A DNA stretch of 64,000 nucleotides, taken from contig JBGURP010000014.1 of the NCBI GenBank assembly GCA_045132055.1, forward strand, positions 1-64,000, written 5' to 3'. Below, piece after piece: positions 27,891 to 35,810 of the stretch. How positions within the stretch are numbered: position 1 is the first letter of the stretch; each line of letters begins with the position of its first letter. This DNA comes from F23-D06 sp045132055 (GTDB taxonomy: Bacteria > Bacteroidota > Bacteroidia > Bacteroidales > WCHB1-69). The notes below the pieces were generated by a model. It searched no databases. It saw nothing but the letters and a program-made list of their open reading frames with translations, and was not told where the DNA came from. The position numbers were made by a program, and so were the translations under genes.

Positions 27891-28772
27891 TTAGAATCTG
27901 GGATGGAACTGTGCCATGTTGCTTCGGATATAATCCTTGTCGAGATGCGTATAAATCTCAGTGGTAGTGATACTTTCGTGTCCTAACATCTGTTGAACGG
28001 CGCGCAGGTCGGCACCGCCCTCCACCAAGTGTGTGGCAAAAGAGTGTCGGAAGGTGTGTGGGCTGATGGATTTTTCAATGCCCGCTTCTGCGGCCCATTT
28101 TTTCACTAGCATGAATACCATCTCACGGCTCAGGTGGCGGCCTCGTCGGTTCAGGAAAAGGTAGTCTTCCTCTCCTTTTTTCACTTTCACCTTCTTGCGG
28201 GCGCCTTCCACGTACAGCTTAATCATCTTTTGGGCCATATTTCCGATGGGTACAAAGCGCTCTTTGTTGCCCTTGCCTAAGACTTTGATGAAGCCTTCAT
28301 CGAAGAAGAGGTGTGACAGTTTCAGGGACACGACTTCGCTCACGCGCAGGCCGCAGCCATACATCACCTCCACTAGGGCACGGTTGCGATGGCCTTCGGG
28401 CGTGCTGAGGTCAATGACGGCGATGATAGCCTCAATTTCGGGCACCGACAGCACATCGGGGAGATGCATGCCAATCTTCGGGGCGCTCAATAATTCGGCA
28501 GGGTCATCTTGCAGAGTGCCGTCGTAAACCAGGAAGCGGTAAAAGGCCTTGATGCCGGACACGATGCGCGCCTGCGAGCGCGTGGCAATGCCATCTTCTA
28601 CCAATTTTTGTACGAAATGTTGGAGATCTTCCAGTGTAACCTTCTTTAAATCATTGCCTTCCAAGAAATCCTCCAGCATGGTCACATCATGCAAATATGC
28701 CTCCACCGTCTTGGGAGAGAGGCTCTTCTCAAGCAGCAGGTATTGTTTGAATTGGGCGATGAGAGGGGACAT
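27891..28772 (-). CDS. xerD: Site-specific tyrosine recombinase XerD
   Basis: 293 residues from MSPLIAQFKQYLLLEKS at 28772; the frame extends 16 codons upstream, but those encode the 9-nt repeat (IHPIYPFYLIHPL) and are not family-like. SAM-like N-domain, then catalytic residues: Arg in YGCGLRVSE, Lys in VLGKGNKER, HTFRHSFATH (His-x-x-Arg), LGH and Tyr in YTHLDKDYI. With XerC it resolves chromosome dimers at dif. No adjacent integron or element ends, so it is the housekeeping enzyme and not an integrase. Confidence 0.92.
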   Translation of the reverse strand: MSPLIAQFKQYLLLEKSLSPKTVEAYLHDVTMLEDFLEGNDLKKVTLEDLQHFVQKLVEDGIATRSQARIVSGIKAFYRFLVYDGTLQDDPAELLSAPKIGMHLPDVLSVPEIEAIIAVIDLSTPEGHRNRALVEVMYGCGLRVSEVVSLKLSHLFFDEGFIKVLGKGNKERFVPIGNMAQKMIKLYVEGARKKVKVKKGEEDYLFLNRRGRHLSREMVFMLVKKWAAEAGIEKSISPHTFRHSFATHLVEGGADLRAVQQMLGHESITTTEIYTHLDKDYIRSNMAQFHPRF

Positions 28773-28850
28773 GAGGGGGTGAATGAGGTAAAAGGGGTAA
28801 ATGGGGTGAATGGAGTACAAGGGGTGAAGGAGGTGCAGGAGGAGGTGAAT
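28771..28850. repeat. Degenerate 9-nt repeat tract before xerD
   Basis: Read on the minus strand the tract is built of NTTCACCYC-like units (ATTCACCTC, ATTCACCCC, ATTTACCCC, TTTTACCTC). It occupies the xerD leader up to and including the start codon region. Same unit as 14281-14317. Confidence 0.65.
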
Positions 28851-28854
28851 AATT

Positions 28855-28887
28855 CCCCTTCTATTTTAGAAGGGGTGGCCGTAGGCC
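28855..28887. repeat. REP-like double hairpin
   Basis: Perfect 9-bp stem CCCCTTCTA/TAGAAGGGG with a TTT loop (28855-28875) followed by a small GGCC-GTA-GGCC hairpin. Lies 26 nt from the 28-bp palindrome at 28913. Elements of this look are scattered through many Bacteroidota genomes. Confidence 0.65.
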
Positions 28888-28912
28888 GGGGTAGTAATAT
28901 GAAGAGGTGAAA

Positions 28913-28940
28913 GTAGAGACGCGGCATGCCGCGTCTCTAC
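28913..28940. repeat. 28-bp REP-like palindrome, copy 2 (perfect)
   Basis: Perfect inverted repeat of two 14-nt arms (GTAGAGACGCGGCA / TGCCGCGTCTCTAC) starting right after the cinA stop codon. Related to the copy at 1546. May protect the 3' end of the cinA transcript. Confidence 0.85.
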
Positions 28941-30191
28941 TTATTTTATGTCTTTTTCAATCTCAATGCGCAGCATATTCAGGGCGGCGCGGGCGGCGCG
29001 CTCGATGATCTGCTTGCGGCCGGTGCGGCTGCCAAAGTGGAATTCGTGGGTGGTGAGGCGCACGGGGGTGGCCACGGCAATCCAAACGGTGCCCACGGGC
29101 TTATCCTTTGTGCCACCGTCGGGGCCGGCAATGCCAGAGGTGGCAATGGTATAATCTACATCGAAGAGTCCCATGGCGTTGAGGGCCATGTCGCTGACCA
29201 CCTGCTCACTCACGGCGCCACGGCGCTTAAGGTTGTCCTCGCGCACGTTCAGCAAGTCGCGCTTGATGTCGTTGCTGTAAGATACAAGCGAGCCTTGGAA
29301 GTAGCGCGAGCTGCCAGGCACGGAGGTGATGAGGTGCGCAACATAGCCGCCGGTGCAGCTTTCCGCCGTAGCGATTGTCTTGCCGGCTTTGGTCAGTAGT
29401 CGTCCTACAACTTCTTCAATCTCAATATCTTCATCCGTGAAGGCGTACTCGGTGGTAAGTCTCTTCAGCTCGTTAAAATGCTGGTCAAGCAGGGCTTTCA
29501 GGGATTCTTTGTTGTCGCCGCGGGCGGTGAGGCGCAGGCGGATGATGCCCGGCTTGGGCAGGTAGGCGAGTTTCAGCTCCGGAGGCAGTTGTTTCTCAAA
29601 ATTTTCCAGCAGGTCGGAGAGTCCGCTTTCAGAGATGTTGGTGCACTGGAGCACGCGGTGCAAGATGGCGTGCTGGTCTTTCTTTTGTGCCTCCAGGCGC
29701 GGCATGACCTCGTCTCTGATCAGTTTTTCCATCTCAAAAGGCACGCCGGGCAGGGCGATGAGCACTTTGTCATCCTGTTCTATCCACAGGCCGGGGGCGG
29801 TGCCTAACGGGTTGGAGAGCACGGTGCAGCCTTGCGGTACCAGGGCCTGCTGGCGGTTGGTTTCCGTCAAATCCATGCCACGGGAAGCGAAGATTTCGGT
29901 GACGTGCTTTAATGTGGGCTCGTCCATGACCAGCTCGCGCTGAAAGATGTCGCAGATAATCTTTTTGGTGATGTCGTCTTTGGTGGGACCGAGGCCGCCG
30001 GTCATGATCACCACATCCGTTTTGGCGAGGGACGTGGTTATGGTGTCGCGGATGGCTTGGCTATCGTCGCCGATGGTGACGACATCCGTGAGTTCGAATC
30101 CGGCCGCTGACATTTGCTGTCCGATGAAGGCAGCGTTGGTATTGACGACCTGCCCGATGAGCAGTTCGTCCCCGATGTTAATAAGTATCAT
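28941..30191 (-). CDS. cinA: CinA-family nicotinamide-nucleotide amidohydrolase
   Basis: 416 residues. N-terminal MoCF-like domain (INIGDELLIGQVVNTNAAFIG, MTGGLGPTKDD, ALPGVPFEM) linked to the C-terminal PncC domain (TIATAESCTGGYVAHLITSVPGSS, SGIAGPDGGT), which deamidates NMN in pyridine-nucleotide salvage. Length is normal for the two-domain form. It overlaps the upstream lipoprotein gene by 14 nt, so translation is probably coupled. Perfect palindrome directly after the stop. Confidence 0.95.
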   Translation of the reverse strand: MILINIGDELLIGQVVNTNAAFIGQQMSAAGFELTDVVTIGDDSQAIRDTITTSLAKTDVVIMTGGLGPTKDDITKKIICDIFQRELVMDEPTLKHVTEIFASRGMDLTETNRQQALVPQGCTVLSNPLGTAPGLWIEQDDKVLIALPGVPFEMEKLIRDEVMPRLEAQKKDQHAILHRVLQCTNISESGLSDLLENFEKQLPPELKLAYLPKPGIIRLRLTARGDNKESLKALLDQHFNELKRLTTEYAFTDEDIEIEEVVGRLLTKAGKTIATAESCTGGYVAHLITSVPGSSRYFQGSLVSYSNDIKRDLLNVREDNLKRRGAVSEQVVSDMALNAMGLFDVDYTIATSGIAGPDGGTKDKPVGTVWIAVATPVRLTTHEFHFGSRTGRKQIIERAARAALNMLRIEIEKDIK

Positions 30192-30936
30192 ATTCAGTAT
30201 TCCTTTTAGCTTCCATCAAATCCATCATCTCCAGCTTGTGTTGCATGTTTTGGACGTATGGATTGTCTGGATATTGTTTTTTTAATGATTGGGTTATCTG
30301 GCGCAGCAGCGCTTTGTCTTCCTGAACGTTGAAAAAGCATCTGCGGTTGTAGCTTTGATAGAAGGCCACGAAGGAGGCCATCTTGTCGGGATGTTGCTGG
30401 ATGAATTGTTTCAGGTATTGTTTGTGATGATTTACCATTTGGAGATACTGTTGTTCGACGGCTTCGCCCAGCGAGTCATTGTAAATATCATGGCTGTAGA
30501 GCTGGTAGAGGGAATCCGCGGGTTGTGCGAAGGCGTGGAGGGCGCTGTCGAGCTGGCCCATGAGCACGGCCTCTTCGCCGCCGGAAACATGATAGTTTTC
30601 AATAAGGTTTTCCGCATTGGCGTGGATGAGGATATGGTCGCCGCCCTTGGCCATGGTGGTGAGGGTGTTGTAGGGAGAAAGCATGATCTGGTACATCATG
30701 GGAGAGGCAGCTCTCTCTCTGGCACTTTTGTCGTTGGCTTTCAGTTCAAAGCAAAAGTGTCCGTTTTTCATCCTCATGGAGTCCAGCGTTTCCAGACTAT
30801 CGTTGGTGATCAGGGCCAGCGTGATTTTGTTGTTGGACGCACCGGCGATGTCTCCTTCAATCACGATGAGTGATTTTTTATGTTGGCAGGAGAGGAGCAG
30901 GCAGAGGGGCAGGAGGGCGAAGAGAAGTTTTTTCAT
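30178..30936 (-). CDS. DUF4369-like lipoprotein without a thioredoxin domain
   Basis: 252 residues, lipobox LLSC (C17). The first 110 residues resemble the DUF4369 domain found at the N-terminus of Bacteroidota envelope thiol-disulfide proteins (IVIEGDIAGASNNKITLALITNDSLETLDSMRMKNGHFCFEL region). The helical remainder ends where a TlpA-like thioredoxin would normally begin, and no CXXC is present, so it is probably a ligand or partner module only. Start of cinA lies within its end. Confidence 0.7.
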   Translation of the reverse strand: MKKLLFALLPLCLLLSCQHKKSLIVIEGDIAGASNNKITLALITNDSLETLDSMRMKNGHFCFELKANDKSARERAASPMMYQIMLSPYNTLTTMAKGGDHILIHANAENLIENYHVSGGEEAVLMGQLDSALHAFAQPADSLYQLYSHDIYNDSLGEAVEQQYLQMVNHHKQYLKQFIQQHPDKMASFVAFYQSYNRRCFFNVQEDKALLRQITQSLKKQYPDNPYVQNMQHKLEMMDLMEAKRNTEYDTY

Positions 30937-30939
30937 GAT

Positions 30940-31104
30940 TTAGCGACAATGGTATGTGAGCAGTGAATCGGCGGGTGCGGGTGTAGTGGGGTATTCGCAG
31001 CCGCAGTTGCGTTCCTTGCGGTGCGGTCTGGCCCCGACAATCTTCCGGGAGCAGGAGGTGCCCAGCAGGAGCAGCACGGCGATAATCCAGAAATACTTTT
31101 TCAT
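30940..31104 (-). CDS. Small 54-residue lipoprotein
   Basis: Short gene: ATG at 31104, TAA at 30942-30940. The product begins MKKYFWIIAVLLLLGTSCS, a signal peptide with lipobox GTSC (C18), followed by a basic segment (RKIVGARPHRKER) and NCGCEYPTTPAPADS. A -7 box lies 21 nt upstream and only 3 nt separate its stop from the next lipoprotein gene, so it heads the operon with the DUF4369-like protein and cinA. I do not know a function; the RNCGC motif could bind metal or form disulfides. Confidence 0.8.
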   Translation of the reverse strand: MKKYFWIIAVLLLLGTSCSRKIVGARPHRKERNCGCEYPTTPAPADSLLTYHCR

Positions 31105-31124
31105 TGTAGAATGATATTGGGCTG

Positions 31125-31132
31125 CAAAGGTA
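31125..31132 (-). promoter_or_regulatory. -7 promoter box (TACCTTTG) of the small-lipoprotein operon
   Basis: Reverse-strand TAnnTTTG match followed by GCAGCC, directly behind the T-run of the tRNA-Cys terminator. Confidence 0.65.
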
Positions 31133-31133
31133 C

Positions 31134-31166
31134 GAAAAAAGGCTGCCGATTGGCAGCCTTTTTTTT
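31134..31166 (-). terminator. Bidirectional-looking terminator after tRNA-Cys
   Basis: Perfect 7-bp stem GGCTGCC/GGCAGCC with a 4-nt loop, flanked by an A-run on the left and eight T on the right, so it can stop transcription on the minus strand. Confidence 0.85.
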
Positions 31167-31169
31167 CTG

Positions 31170-31240
31170 AGGTCTCTTCCAGATTCGAACTGGAGTCAAC
31201 GGTTTTGCAGACCGGTACCTAACCACTCGGCCAAGAGACC
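31170..31240 (-). tRNA. tRNA-Cys (anticodon GCA)
   Basis: Minus-strand cloverleaf: acceptor 5' GGTCTCT pairs with AGAGACC; D-arm GCCGAGTGGTTAGGTA; anticodon loop CTGCAAA with GCA; T-arm CCAGTTCGAATCTGG; discriminator U. The 3' CCA is not encoded. Terminator directly downstream. Confidence 0.93.
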
Positions 31241-31289
31241 CTGTTAGACGCTGCAAAAATACAATTTTTTTTGAAACGTCCAAATATTT

Positions 31290-31724
31290 TTATTTGTTCG
31301 GGTACGGAATCACAATATCATCGCAGTACTCGCAGCGGTAGGAGCGTTTCTCCTTATCGACCAGATGGAACACATGGTCGAAATAGTGCTCCACAGAAGT
31401 GACGCAACGCGGGTTCTTGCAGTGGATGATGTTGGTGACCGTCTCGGGCACTTCCAGCTTCACCTTCTTGACCGTCTTGCCATTCTCAATGATGTTGACG
31501 GTGGCATTCGGGTCGATGAGGCCTAAAAAGTCGTAATTGATGTCGATAACCTCATTGATTTTGATGATGTCCTTCTTGCCCATCTTGAGGCTGAAGGCGT
31601 TCATGATGAGGGCCACATTGTATTCCGCATTGTCCAGATGCAGATATTTGAAAACGGTCATGCCATATCCGGCTTTGATGTGGTCGATGACGATTCCTCT
31701 TTCTATACTGTTGATTTCTAACAT
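31290..31724 (-). CDS. pyrI: Aspartate carbamoyltransferase regulatory subunit
   Basis: 144 residues. Nucleotide-binding N-domain (INSIERGIVIDHIKAGYGM, with the Lys and His that contact CTP/ATP in the family) and the zinc domain with four cysteines in CKNPRCVTSVEH and YRCEYCD. Confers allosteric control on PyrB. Only 11 nt downstream of pyrB on the same strand. Followed by tRNA-Cys. Confidence 0.96.
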   Translation of the reverse strand: MLEINSIERGIVIDHIKAGYGMTVFKYLHLDNAEYNVALIMNAFSLKMGKKDIIKINEVIDINYDFLGLIDPNATVNIIENGKTVKKVKLEVPETVTNIIHCKNPRCVTSVEHYFDHVFHLVDKEKRSYRCEYCDDIVIPYPNK

Positions 31725-31735
31725 AGTCGATGATT

Positions 31736-32659
31736 TTAATAGATTCCTAAAAGTTTGCAGATGAGGGCCATGCGCACGTACATGCCGTTGCGGGCCTGGT
31801 TGAAGTATTGCGCGCGCGGGTCGCTATCGACTTCAGTGCTGATTTCGTTCACGCGCGGCAGCGGGTGCAGGATGTAGGTGTCGGGACGAGCGTAGGTCAT
31901 CTTCTCGGCATCCAGAATGAAACGGTCTTTCAAGCGGATATAATCCTCTTCGTTGAAGAAACGTTCACGCTGCACACGGGTCATATACAGGAAATCTAGC
32001 TGACCCATGTAGGGCTCCATCTGATCTACCTCCTCAAAGGGAATACCTTTCTTCTTCACCACCTCCTCGCGGATGTACTCAGGCACGCGGAGCTCTTCGG
32101 GGGAGATGAAGATGAACTTCACGCCCTCATAATTGCTGAGGAACTTGACTAGGGAGTGTACGGTGCGGCCGAACTTGAGGTCACCGCAGAAGCCGTAGGT
32201 TTTATTTTCCACATTGCCACGCAACCGTTCAATGGTCAGGATGTCGGTCAGCGTCTGGGTGGGGTGCTGGTGGCCGCCGTCGCCGGCATTGATGAGCGGC
32301 ATCTGGATGTAGTGGCTGGCCATGCGCGGGGCGCCCTCCTTGGGATGACGCATTGCCGCGATGTCCGCATAGCATTCGATGGTGCGCAGCGTGTCGGCAA
32401 TGCTCTCGCCCTTGGCGGTGGAACTGGAGTTGGGCTCGGAGAAGCCAATCACCTTGCCACCCAAGCGCAACATGGCTGCCTCAAAGCTGAAACGCGTACG
32501 CGTGCTCGGTTCATAAAAAAGAGTTGCCAGGATTTTTCCCTCACAACTCTTACTGTACTTTTCCGGATCCGCAATAATCTGATGTGCCAAATCGAAGATT
32601 TCGCGAAATTCTTCGCGTGTGAAGTCGGCCGGGTCTATTAAGCATCTGTTTTTTAACAA
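31736..32659 (-). CDS. pyrB: Aspartate carbamoyltransferase catalytic subunit
   Basis: 307 residues. First committed step of pyrimidine synthesis: carbamoyl phosphate plus aspartate. Motifs: EPSTRTRFSFEAAMLRLGG (carbamoyl-phosphate site), the flexible AKGESIADT loop, GDGGHQHPTQTLTDI and HPLPRVNEI. Heads the pyrBI operon; promoter box at 32731. No leader attenuator of the enteric type is evident. Confidence 0.97.
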   Translation of the reverse strand: MLKNRCLIDPADFTREEFREIFDLAHQIIADPEKYSKSCEGKILATLFYEPSTRTRFSFEAAMLRLGGKVIGFSEPNSSSTAKGESIADTLRTIECYADIAAMRHPKEGAPRMASHYIQMPLINAGDGGHQHPTQTLTDILTIERLRGNVENKTYGFCGDLKFGRTVHSLVKFLSNYEGVKFIFISPEELRVPEYIREEVVKKKGIPFEEVDQMEPYMGQLDFLYMTRVQRERFFNEEDYIRLKDRFILDAEKMTYARPDTYILHPLPRVNEISTEVDSDPRAQYFNQARNGMYVRMALICKLLGIY

Positions 32660-32730
32660 AATAAATCCTCCTATATGTTTTAATGAATAAATAATTGTCG
32701 TGTAACTCCTACCCCGTTCTTTACAACTTG

Positions 32731-32738
32731 CAAAAATA
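32731..32738 (-). promoter_or_regulatory. -7 promoter box of pyrBI (TATTTTTG)
   Basis: Reverse-strand TAnnTTTG match 72 nt upstream of the pyrB start. The 137-nt gap between pyrB and the next gene upstream is otherwise T-rich on the plus strand. Confidence 0.55.
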
Positions 32739-32795
32739 ATGGAAATAGTTTTTTCTCCCTAAATTTTTTTTCCTTTTTTTTCAACATTTTTGTTT

Positions 32796-35700
32796 TTAAG
32801 GGATGATCTTCAAACTCTTTATCAAGATTTGAGCCGGTAATATCAGGCTCGTTGGAATGCCTGTCAAGGGAGAAAGGTCTTTAGTAGATAATTGTATCTG
32901 ACTGTTTACCAATATATTGTGCGCTGTCTTGGCAGAAGAAGCCGCACAGACCCGTTGCCATATCTCAGCTGATAGCTGTTCTGTCTGTTGGATGCGTACC
33001 AAGGTTTTTTCGCCATTGGAGACTTTGATTCGGTAGGCGATGATGGAGGCATTGGCTCTCTCCGTGTCCCGGCGCGGGCAGCTCACAATCTGGTAAACAT
33101 ACTTTTCTCCCGCAGCCCGCGCCTCCTTGAGCAGCTCTTTTTCCAGCGCCTTGTCGTTCAGTGCGCGGCGGCAGCTGAGCTCCAGCACGCCCGCACCGCG
33201 CGTGGGCACTAACCTCAAATTCTCCAAGGCCAACTGCTGGTGCCCGTTGGAGAAACGGTTGACGTTGGTAGGTATGCGGTTGGAAAGCAAAGACTCCAAG
33301 GTCCCGTTTACAATCAAGTCCGTGCTTTTGTCCACGGGCACGCCTTCGGCATCGACTTCGTGATAGCCGAGCAGCGGAATGTTATAAAAGTGGTCAATGT
33401 CATATCTCGCCCGCACACTCAACGAGGGGTGCATGACGGATTTCTCTTTGAGCTTTTCCCAATAATTGAAGGATGCCTTGTTCTTGTCGGCTGGCATGCG
33501 GTCTGCGATGAGCGAGGGTGTTTCCTCTAACAAAGTCTGGGCAAATAGTGTTGCCACCGCATCTCCGGAAATCATCACGGGTCCGTCATAGTATTCCGTC
33601 ACTTTGGGCGCCTTTTTCAGAAAGGCCAGCCGCTCGACCATGCGTAATGCCTCGTCTTGGAATATGTTGGGGTCGGGCAGTTCGTTGAGATCACGGCATA
33701 GCAGATGCTTTTCATCGCGGAGCAGTTCCCCGTCTTTGGCTTTCGCCTCGGCATAAAGCACCAAATCACAGAGTTGGAAGGGCTTGACATACTGCACGTT
33801 TTGTGCGGATGTGAAATAGGCTTTAGCCTGATACATGTAAATGTCCACGCCGGAGTTGCAAAACTCCCGCATCGGGGCGCTGTCCTGGGCGAAAGTCGCC
33901 GAAATCGCATTGGCCCAATCCTGAAGTTGGCTGATGTTGCAGTCGGGGTCGGGGGTGTCTTCAAAAGAAGAACGGCAATAGGCATCGGAGCGGTCCTTGA
34001 GCCGGTTTTTGCCCGTGATGGTGGGGTCAAACGGAATTTCCTCCTTCTGCCGATAATCGATGATGGCCTGGCGATAATTGTCGTTTACGGACTGGTGCAA
34101 TGCTTGGAAAGTATTGTGATAATGGTTGTCCAGCGGCAGGGGATACTCTTTCGCCAATCTTGGGGAAGTCAGGTTTTCATTGTTGAAATTGTCGTTGCCT
34201 ACCAGCACGCGTGTGCAAACGGAGCGGACGGGTTTCTCTTCGGAGAAGACGACGCTTCCCATGGTGCTACGCACTGAATAGGACGTTGCATTGGTCATCA
34301 GTATCTCCAAATTGTAGGGTTTTGGTTCGGCAATCAACAGAGAATCTTCGAAAAAATGCTGAATTTCGTCTTGCATCACGCGGGAGGCAATAGATGAGAA
34401 CGGGAGATCTTGGTCGGGTTGATTGCTGTCCGTGATGGGCGACAAAATCACGGGTTGGGCAGAAGCAAGGTTGCCTTTCAGCTCAATCTGATAGCAAAGC
34501 ACAGCCGGGGTGCAACACGTGACGGGTTGCGAGTGTGTCAGGGTAGGCGGCGCAATGTTGCAATCGGCATTTTGACCGCAGGCGATGATATTGGCCCATA
34601 AGGCGGCAGGTGTGCTGCCGACAGTCAGCCCGTGAACTTGCTCGTCTGTTCGGCCATCAGCGTAGATACGGTACACTTCTTGCAATACAAGTCCCTCTTT
34701 TTCAGAGAAATGGAGTGATTTTACCCAATAGCCGAATTCATTGTGTTGCTGGCGGGCCGCCTGTCTTAGCAGTTCGATGAGCTCGGCATCGCTGTAAGAT
34801 GCGGTGGCAGATATGCTGAACCGAGTATCATCCTCTTGTACTGAAAGAAACGTGTTGTTGTTTTTTTCAGATTGTTGCCAGGCTTGGTAGAGTAGTGGTG
34901 CGGCCGCCTCATTGGAGAAGAGAACGGGATGGAATCCGGAGTTAGCAGTGGGAGTTTCAGACGCCTGGGTGAGTTGTTCGAATAGTTTCGTCTCCATTTT
35001 GATGATGGAGGAGATATCGGGCAGTTCGTCCAGTTGTTCGGTCAGGAGATCTTGCTCGAAATGGAGCGTGTGACCCTCTTGGTCCGGGGTGCTGGCGCTG
35101 AGGGTTAGTAATGTGCTGGTGCGTGGCAAAGTCTGAGCCTTACCATCTGAGGACAGAATGTAGTGGCGGGTGAGTGTGTGGCGGAGCGTGGCTTTGCCAA
35201 TTGTGTTTTTCCCGAAGGTGTTCCAGAGGTCAGTACATGCGTTCAGTTTCTGGATGTAGTTGGGAATAGAGAATTCCGAAACGGAAAGGGTGGTGAATTC
35301 CGAGTTTGGCGAATCGGAATTCAGGGGGAGAAATTGCCGATAGGGTTTTGCGCCGAGTTGTTCGGCTAAATTACGTTTTTGCTGTTCCCGTTCCGCTTGC
35401 GCATACACCAGCTGAACCTCGCGGGTGAGGATTTGGCGCAGGGCTTGGGGGTTGTGGTCAATGGGGAGTAGAATTCGCTTCGGTGCGGAGGTGCCAGTGG
35501 TGATATCGCCTTTTGGGAGGTCGCCGACGATGAGGTCAATCACGAGTGTGCACTCGGAGTGGTGTTCATTGCGAGACAGGCTGCCCATGGAGGATTCCAG
35601 AAGATAAGTTTCTGTGTTCTCAACAGAAAGACGGAGCTCGCAGATGGGCACATTGCGGTTGCGGTAGAGCTGGTATTGCTCTTGCAGTTGGGCTTGCAGT

Positions 35701-35804
35701 GTGTCCATAAATCTCTTTTCATCCGCCAATGTCTGCGCTTGGCTGTTTGTTTGGAAGAAAAAACAGCACAAAAGCAGGATGGGGAGAAGAAGGGTTCGGC
35801 GCAT
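32796..35804 (-). CDS. Large secreted protein resembling two fused TldD/PmbA-like units
   Basis: 1002 residues with a signal peptide (cleaved near SQAQ, residue 24). Two halves repeat each other: CELRLSVENTETYLLESSMGSL (starts residue 55) matches YNLEILMTNATSYSVRSTMGSV (starts 497), and FHPVLFSNEAAAPLLYQAW (291) matches GPVMISGDAVATLFAQTLL (741). The stretch VDAEGVPVDKSTDLIVNG (817-834) followed by SNGH (852) resembles the C-terminal part of TldD/PmbA metalloproteases. The zinc motif HExxxH expected after the second repeat is absent (LLEETP instead), so it may be catalytically dead. The assignment is by eye. An unusually long, exported member; function unknown. Confidence 0.6.
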   Translation of the reverse strand: MRRTLLLPILLLCCFFFQTNSQAQTLADEKRFMDTLQAQLQEQYQLYRNRNVPICELRLSVENTETYLLESSMGSLSRNEHHSECTLVIDLIVGDLPKGDITTGTSAPKRILLPIDHNPQALRQILTREVQLVYAQAEREQQKRNLAEQLGAKPYRQFLPLNSDSPNSEFTTLSVSEFSIPNYIQKLNACTDLWNTFGKNTIGKATLRHTLTRHYILSSDGKAQTLPRTSTLLTLSASTPDQEGHTLHFEQDLLTEQLDELPDISSIIKMETKLFEQLTQASETPTANSGFHPVLFSNEAAAPLLYQAWQQSEKNNNTFLSVQEDDTRFSISATASYSDAELIELLRQAARQQHNEFGYWVKSLHFSEKEGLVLQEVYRIYADGRTDEQVHGLTVGSTPAALWANIIACGQNADCNIAPPTLTHSQPVTCCTPAVLCYQIELKGNLASAQPVILSPITDSNQPDQDLPFSSIASRVMQDEIQHFFEDSLLIAEPKPYNLEILMTNATSYSVRSTMGSVVFSEEKPVRSVCTRVLVGNDNFNNENLTSPRLAKEYPLPLDNHYHNTFQALHQSVNDNYRQAIIDYRQKEEIPFDPTITGKNRLKDRSDAYCRSSFEDTPDPDCNISQLQDWANAISATFAQDSAPMREFCNSGVDIYMYQAKAYFTSAQNVQYVKPFQLCDLVLYAEAKAKDGELLRDEKHLLCRDLNELPDPNIFQDEALRMVERLAFLKKAPKVTEYYDGPVMISGDAVATLFAQTLLEETPSLIADRMPADKNKASFNYWEKLKEKSVMHPSLSVRARYDIDHFYNIPLLGYHEVDAEGVPVDKSTDLIVNGTLESLLSNRIPTNVNRFSNGHQQLALENLRLVPTRGAGVLELSCRRALNDKALEKELLKEARAAGEKYVYQIVSCPRRDTERANASIIAYRIKVSNGEKTLVRIQQTEQLSAEIWQRVCAASSAKTAHNILVNSQIQLSTKDLSPLTGIPTSLILPAQILIKSLKIIP

Positions 35805-35810
35805 AATATG

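Noticed and set aside
27891..28772. XerD as the integrase of a mobile element
   Set aside because: Full-length housekeeping XerD motifs; no attachment-site repeats, cargo or mobilisation genes around it.
28771..28940. CRISPR array in the repeat-rich interval before xerD
   Set aside because: The repeats are 9 nt and contiguous, without spacers of constant length; no cas genes in the window.
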